Source: Abelmoschus esculentus (taxonomy: Eukaryota; Streptophyta; Magnoliopsida; Malvales; Malvaceae). From it: a DNA stretch of 64,000 bases. The first letter of the stretch is position 1; the number at the start of each line of letters is the position of its first letter. This document shows, piece by piece, positions 60,427 to 64,000 of the stretch. The DNA lies in NCBI GenBank assembly GCA_035048815.1, contig JAUCBN010000036.1, positions 3,048,001 to 3,112,000 of the forward strand, written 5' to 3'. A model generated the notes under the pieces. That model worked only from the letters and a program-made list of their open reading frames with translations, was not told the DNA's origin and made no database searches. The position numbers were made by a program, and so were the translations under genes.

Positions 60427-62966
60427 CTACGCTGTCTGGAGAGAAGCTTTCGTTGGTAAAGTCGACAACCAGTCAACCAAAGCCTTGTTAACAAGCTCTG
60501 GAACTTCATCATGTGGACAGTGACCTGCCTGCAGGTTCACGACAGTTGTGTTCCGGTAGAATTCTTTGATGCGGTTAGCCTTGGCCGGACCGACCCAAGG
60601 GTCTAAGTCACCCCACAACAACAACAGTGGACAAGTTAGGTTACCCAAGAAACTCTCCAGGGTGTACTCGGTTTGATTTAACATGAAACGTGTCATCAAC
60701 CTGAGATAATTCATAGTATCGACCAGTGAAACAAGCTGTTGCAGGTATATGGTGTTCTTGTATCGAAAGGTTTACATATGTTTTGGACAGAGTGCCAAGC
60801 AAGGAAACTTCAAGAAAAATAAAGAGTCGAAGCAATATATATACCTATAGTACACTTCTCCAGCATTGGGATCATTTGCAGGCATTTTTATGGATTCCAC
60901 AAGATAATCATCCACGTTGGAGGTATTGATGTACACCTGCATTACCAAAAACATAATAACTACCACTAGTGGCTTGATAACTTCCAGGGAACCATTAAAG
61001 ATTGCCGATTCTACTTCGTAGGATGCGTGTGTAGTTTAATATTAGATATTGAGTTCATAAAAACAATCCAAACTTTTGACATTTTGGATAAACTTTGCAA
61101 GGTAAACCGAATAAACAAGGCTGTTAGTAACATACGTTTTTTAGGACAGATTCGATACGAGCCGGTTGCTTCGCTTGCCAGAACAAAAACCCCAGAACAA
61201 CACGTTGGAAAATTTCCTTCAGTGGCTTTAGAATTGATTTCTGCAAGAAAGTTTCCTCAGATTTGGTGGTTTTAGCCTTTGTGTCTCCAAACTGTCCTGC
61301 ATTATTCAGTAACACGAGTCCAACAACTTGTTCAGGCAACCCCACTGCAGCGGCCAAAGCCGTAAACCCTCCAAGACTGAAATAAACAACGAACAACAGA
61401 ATGTCACTTAGTATGTTGTGTCGAAAACAAATTACAATGGCAATACAACTTATACCATCAATGAAGTCGATATGATGTTATGCTATCGCAAATTCCAGAT
61501 TATGGACTGCACCGGATTTTCTGACCTAGAAACTCCTTGGACTTACCTTAAGTTCAAAAAGCGTAACTAAAAGAATGGAAGTAAAACTCTCATCAAGCAT
61601 CATACTAATGCAAACTCCGGAGTTTTGACTGGTAAAAATGTAGGTCTTCATACGAAACTGAATCAATTATCATGGCAGCTTCGTCGAAGACGTAATTCAG
61701 ACTCGTATGCAGATTATTAGTGGAAAAGATTGCAGCTTATTCATTCAATATCGAACACAGCACGTTAAGATTCATTTTTATCACATCTTTTGATCATACA
61801 TGTAGGAATGAGATTAACTGTTAAGTACTTGTTCTTGATCACTACCTGTTTCCAACTAACACTGCTGGCTCTTTTACTATCTCCTTCAGAAAATCAACAA
61901 CTTGATCTCTCCATATCATTGCATCATACTCGATAATCGCTTTCTCGCTCCACCCAAATCCTAGCAAGTCTACGGCATAAACTTTGTAATTTTTAGCCAA
62001 TTCAGGTATGTTATACCTGCAAATTTGGAAAACATAAAGATCTTAAGGCATATATGACAGCCTCTAATTATCATTGTTTCATGTCCATCAGAAACTTCAA
62101 TCAACTTCGAAATGAGAAGTTACATTATTTACAGTTCAAAAAATCGGAAGTCGATACTTATAAACTAGTTTGAGCGAAAAGAGCATTAGATAACAAACCT
62201 CCAGTGGAAAGCAGAAGCACCAAATCCATGAATAAGAACAATTGGAGCCCCTTCTCCTTGTACTACATAATGTATTTTCCGACCACGCCATGTCCAGAAA
62301 TTGTATCCGTCCAGCTTGAACGGTAATCTCTCCGCTCCTAAAGAAAAAACAAAACTCAGTAAAAGGAAATCTAAAATATAGAAAAAAATTGCTCCCAATA
62401 GTATTCTATGTTACAAAATGCAGCTTGGGTACAATTGCAATTCTCAACTGTAGACTGCCCTAGGTGAACAAAGCCTAGTTATGCTCCAACAATAGTCTGG
62501 TCTTAATCTAAGACATAACACAAACTGTCAGCTAAAAGGTATACTACTTTGTAAGAACCCAGATTCCAGAAAACAAAACTAACCCACAGTAGAAGAAACA
62601 AAGAACAATTTGGGGAATAGTTAAAAACCTTACCTTGAACCGGTTCACTAGTCAAGGAAGAACCCATGACCGAGGCACTAGATGCCATAATCCCCTTTAA
62701 AGCAAACCCCCTCCTGTTTATCATCTCACATTTGCTTCCTTTTCAAGTGCATGGCAGATAAACACAAGAGAAAGTAATCAAAATTTTAAATTTAAAAAGA
62801 AGAATAAGCTAAACAGTGTTGGGAAAATAACAAGTTGAAGATTCACAACAGAAATTAGCTTACTTGACTGATGATAGATTCTTGAAGGAGCAAGAAACCT
62901 GCTAGAGATTGGGTTTAATAATTCAGTTGTAACTGAAGGTGAGACTGCACATGAAGAAGACGACAT
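60427..62966 (-). pseudogene. Alpha/beta hydrolase (At4g36530-like), one-base frameshift in exon 4
   Basis: Seven exons on the minus strand: 62966-62864, 62738-62634, 62337-62199, 62017-61846, 61376-61136, 60936-60845, 60700-60427. Without the extra base they would give 374 aa. The Ser-rich N-terminus looks like a plastid transit peptide. The hydrolase core has the oxyanion HGFGAS (about 106-111), nucleophile elbow GNSLGG (Ser173), Asp317 in WGDLDPW and His344 in AGHCPH. Exon 4 is 172 bases where 171 are needed. Around 61979-61982 the minus strand reads AAAGTTTTATGCC, and one T too many shifts the frame after Val128 and gives a TGA at 61924-61926 (about 146 codons). All other exons are intact. 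Either a very young pseudogene or an error in a T4 run. The substrate is unknown; the family resembles plastid esterases and pheophytinase relatives. Confidence 0.8.
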
Positions 62967-64000
62967 TGTACTCCTCCAAGAATGGTTCTAAAACCCTGAA
63001 GAGTCTCCTTTAAAGTATGGAAACGATTTTTAAGAAGTTAAAAATGAGAGTTAAAGAACGAGACAAGTGGACTCAGCACAGGGATGATATTTTAAGAGTT
63101 GGTTCTTAGAGGTTCAGGATTTTGAGCCGGCCAGTTCTGTGGCTGGTGTAACTTGAGGAGTTGTGGCTAAGTCCAAGCCATGGATTGTCTTCCCAATGAA
63201 TCTTTCCGATTTCCAGACATTTTTAGATTATTTACAAAGTTGCTATATTCGAACATCCTAATTTAAAACATCCTAAACAATTAAGTTGGTAGAGAAGCAC
63301 AAATAACTTTAAATTTTGATGTTGCTAATAAAATAAATTAAATTATAAAAAATATTTTTATATTCAATTTTATAAAATTAATTTAAATTAATCAATTAAT
63401 AAATCGTCGTAATTAATCTATTAATAAAATATATTCTCAACCTTTATTCGGTTAATGAATTTGATTTAGGATAATTTTGCCATGTACGTCGAATACCGCT
63501 GAACATCAATAACATTGAATATGATTAAACATCATTAAATTAATTAATAAAAAATTAAAAATATTAAATATAGTTAATATAATCAAAATTTTATTTTAAA
63601 TAATTTATAATTATATGTTGAGTTTTTAAAATTTTAGTTTTTAATATATAATTCAAAAATATTTAACGTTAATGATATTTAATAATATTTAACTGTAAAA
63701 ATTTTCTTTCGCTTAATTATTGCACTCAGCTATTCTCGCCCATTAGTCCCAAACATTTTTCATCTAACCGGATATCAGTACGTGCTAAAATTTAATTAGA
63801 TGAAAATCAATTTAATTAATTAATTAAAAGTATTTTTTAATTAGACGTGTGATTAAAAGATTGAGTTTATCAAATTAAATTTAAAATAATAAAAATTCAA
63901 AACGGTGCGTTTCATGTGTAACTTATTTTGGCGGAATTCTAGACCTCTTCCAAAATCCAACGGCTCATATTTTAAACGAAATTTCAAATTCGTTAACTGA
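62967..64000. other. Upstream region of the alpha/beta hydrolase, to window end
   Basis: Leader and promoter sequence to about 63.2 kb, then very AT-rich DNA with TAATTAATTAA runs. No gene, tRNA or recognisable transposon protein was seen. Confidence 0.5.

Noticed and set aside
1..64000. CRISPR arrays, bacterial operons, plasmid or phage features
   Set aside because: None seen; gene structure and content are those of a plant nuclear genome.

Overview
This window looks like nuclear DNA of a core eudicot plant. Genes are intron-rich with GT-AG introns, intergenic DNA is very AT-rich, and every recognised protein is closest to plant families. I recognise eleven protein-coding genes, one nuclear tRNA-His gene and several gene fossils. 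A repeat-rich stretch full of TATCGATAC words (about 38.7-39.9 kb) reminds me of Malvaceae genomes such as cotton or cacao. That taxonomic guess is weak and comes from memory. No bacterial, organellar or viral segment was seen.

Layout: 0.9-4.3 kb (-) intronless LRR receptor-like kinase; 6.2 kb (-) orphan last exon of a plastid aldolase; 6.9-9.2 kb (+) aldehyde dehydrogenase ALDH3F1; 10.5-10.9 kb (+) small Cys-rich oxidoreductase-like protein; 15.0-16.3 kb (-) SHI/STY zinc-finger transcription factor; 23.0-27.9 kb (-) cell-wall beta-galactosidase BGAL3; 32.1-35.6 kb (-) brassinosteroid C-23 hydroxylase CYP90C1/ROT3; 40.5-44.9 kb (+) Golgi-type GT4 glycosyltransferase; 45.9-46.3 kb (+) PPR pseudogene; 46.5 kb (-) tRNA-His; 48.9-51.1 kb (+) atypical bHLH factor; 53.0-54.8 kb (-) tail-anchored protein of unknown role; 57.5-59.8 kb (-) mitochondrial gamma carbonic anhydrase 1, with an RNase H fossil in intron 2; 60.4-63.0 kb (-) plastid-type alpha/beta hydrolase carrying a one-base frameshift.

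The genes are independent plant transcription units, not an operon or a pathway cluster. From memory, RLK, ALDH3F1, STY2, BGAL3, ROT3 and the alpha/beta hydrolase lie in the same order on Arabidopsis chromosome 4 (about At4g36180 to At4g36530). The window therefore reads as a conserved syntenic block with other genes interleaved. Exon models were built by hand from splice sites, protein similarity and codon phase. Coding lengths stay in frame for every gene except the alpha/beta hydrolase.

Intergenic DNA holds diverged repeats: two tRNA-related SINE-like pieces, two fold-back elements, degenerate CCGAA-word tracts, a retrotransposon-like noncoding region, a triple tandem repeat in a likely 5' UTR intron, and microsatellites. 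I did not find a convincing new biological system. The items most worth a second look are the hydrolase frameshift, the aldolase exon fossil, the degenerate kinase active site of the receptor kinase, and the ATGA-overlapping upstream ORF of the small Cys-rich gene.
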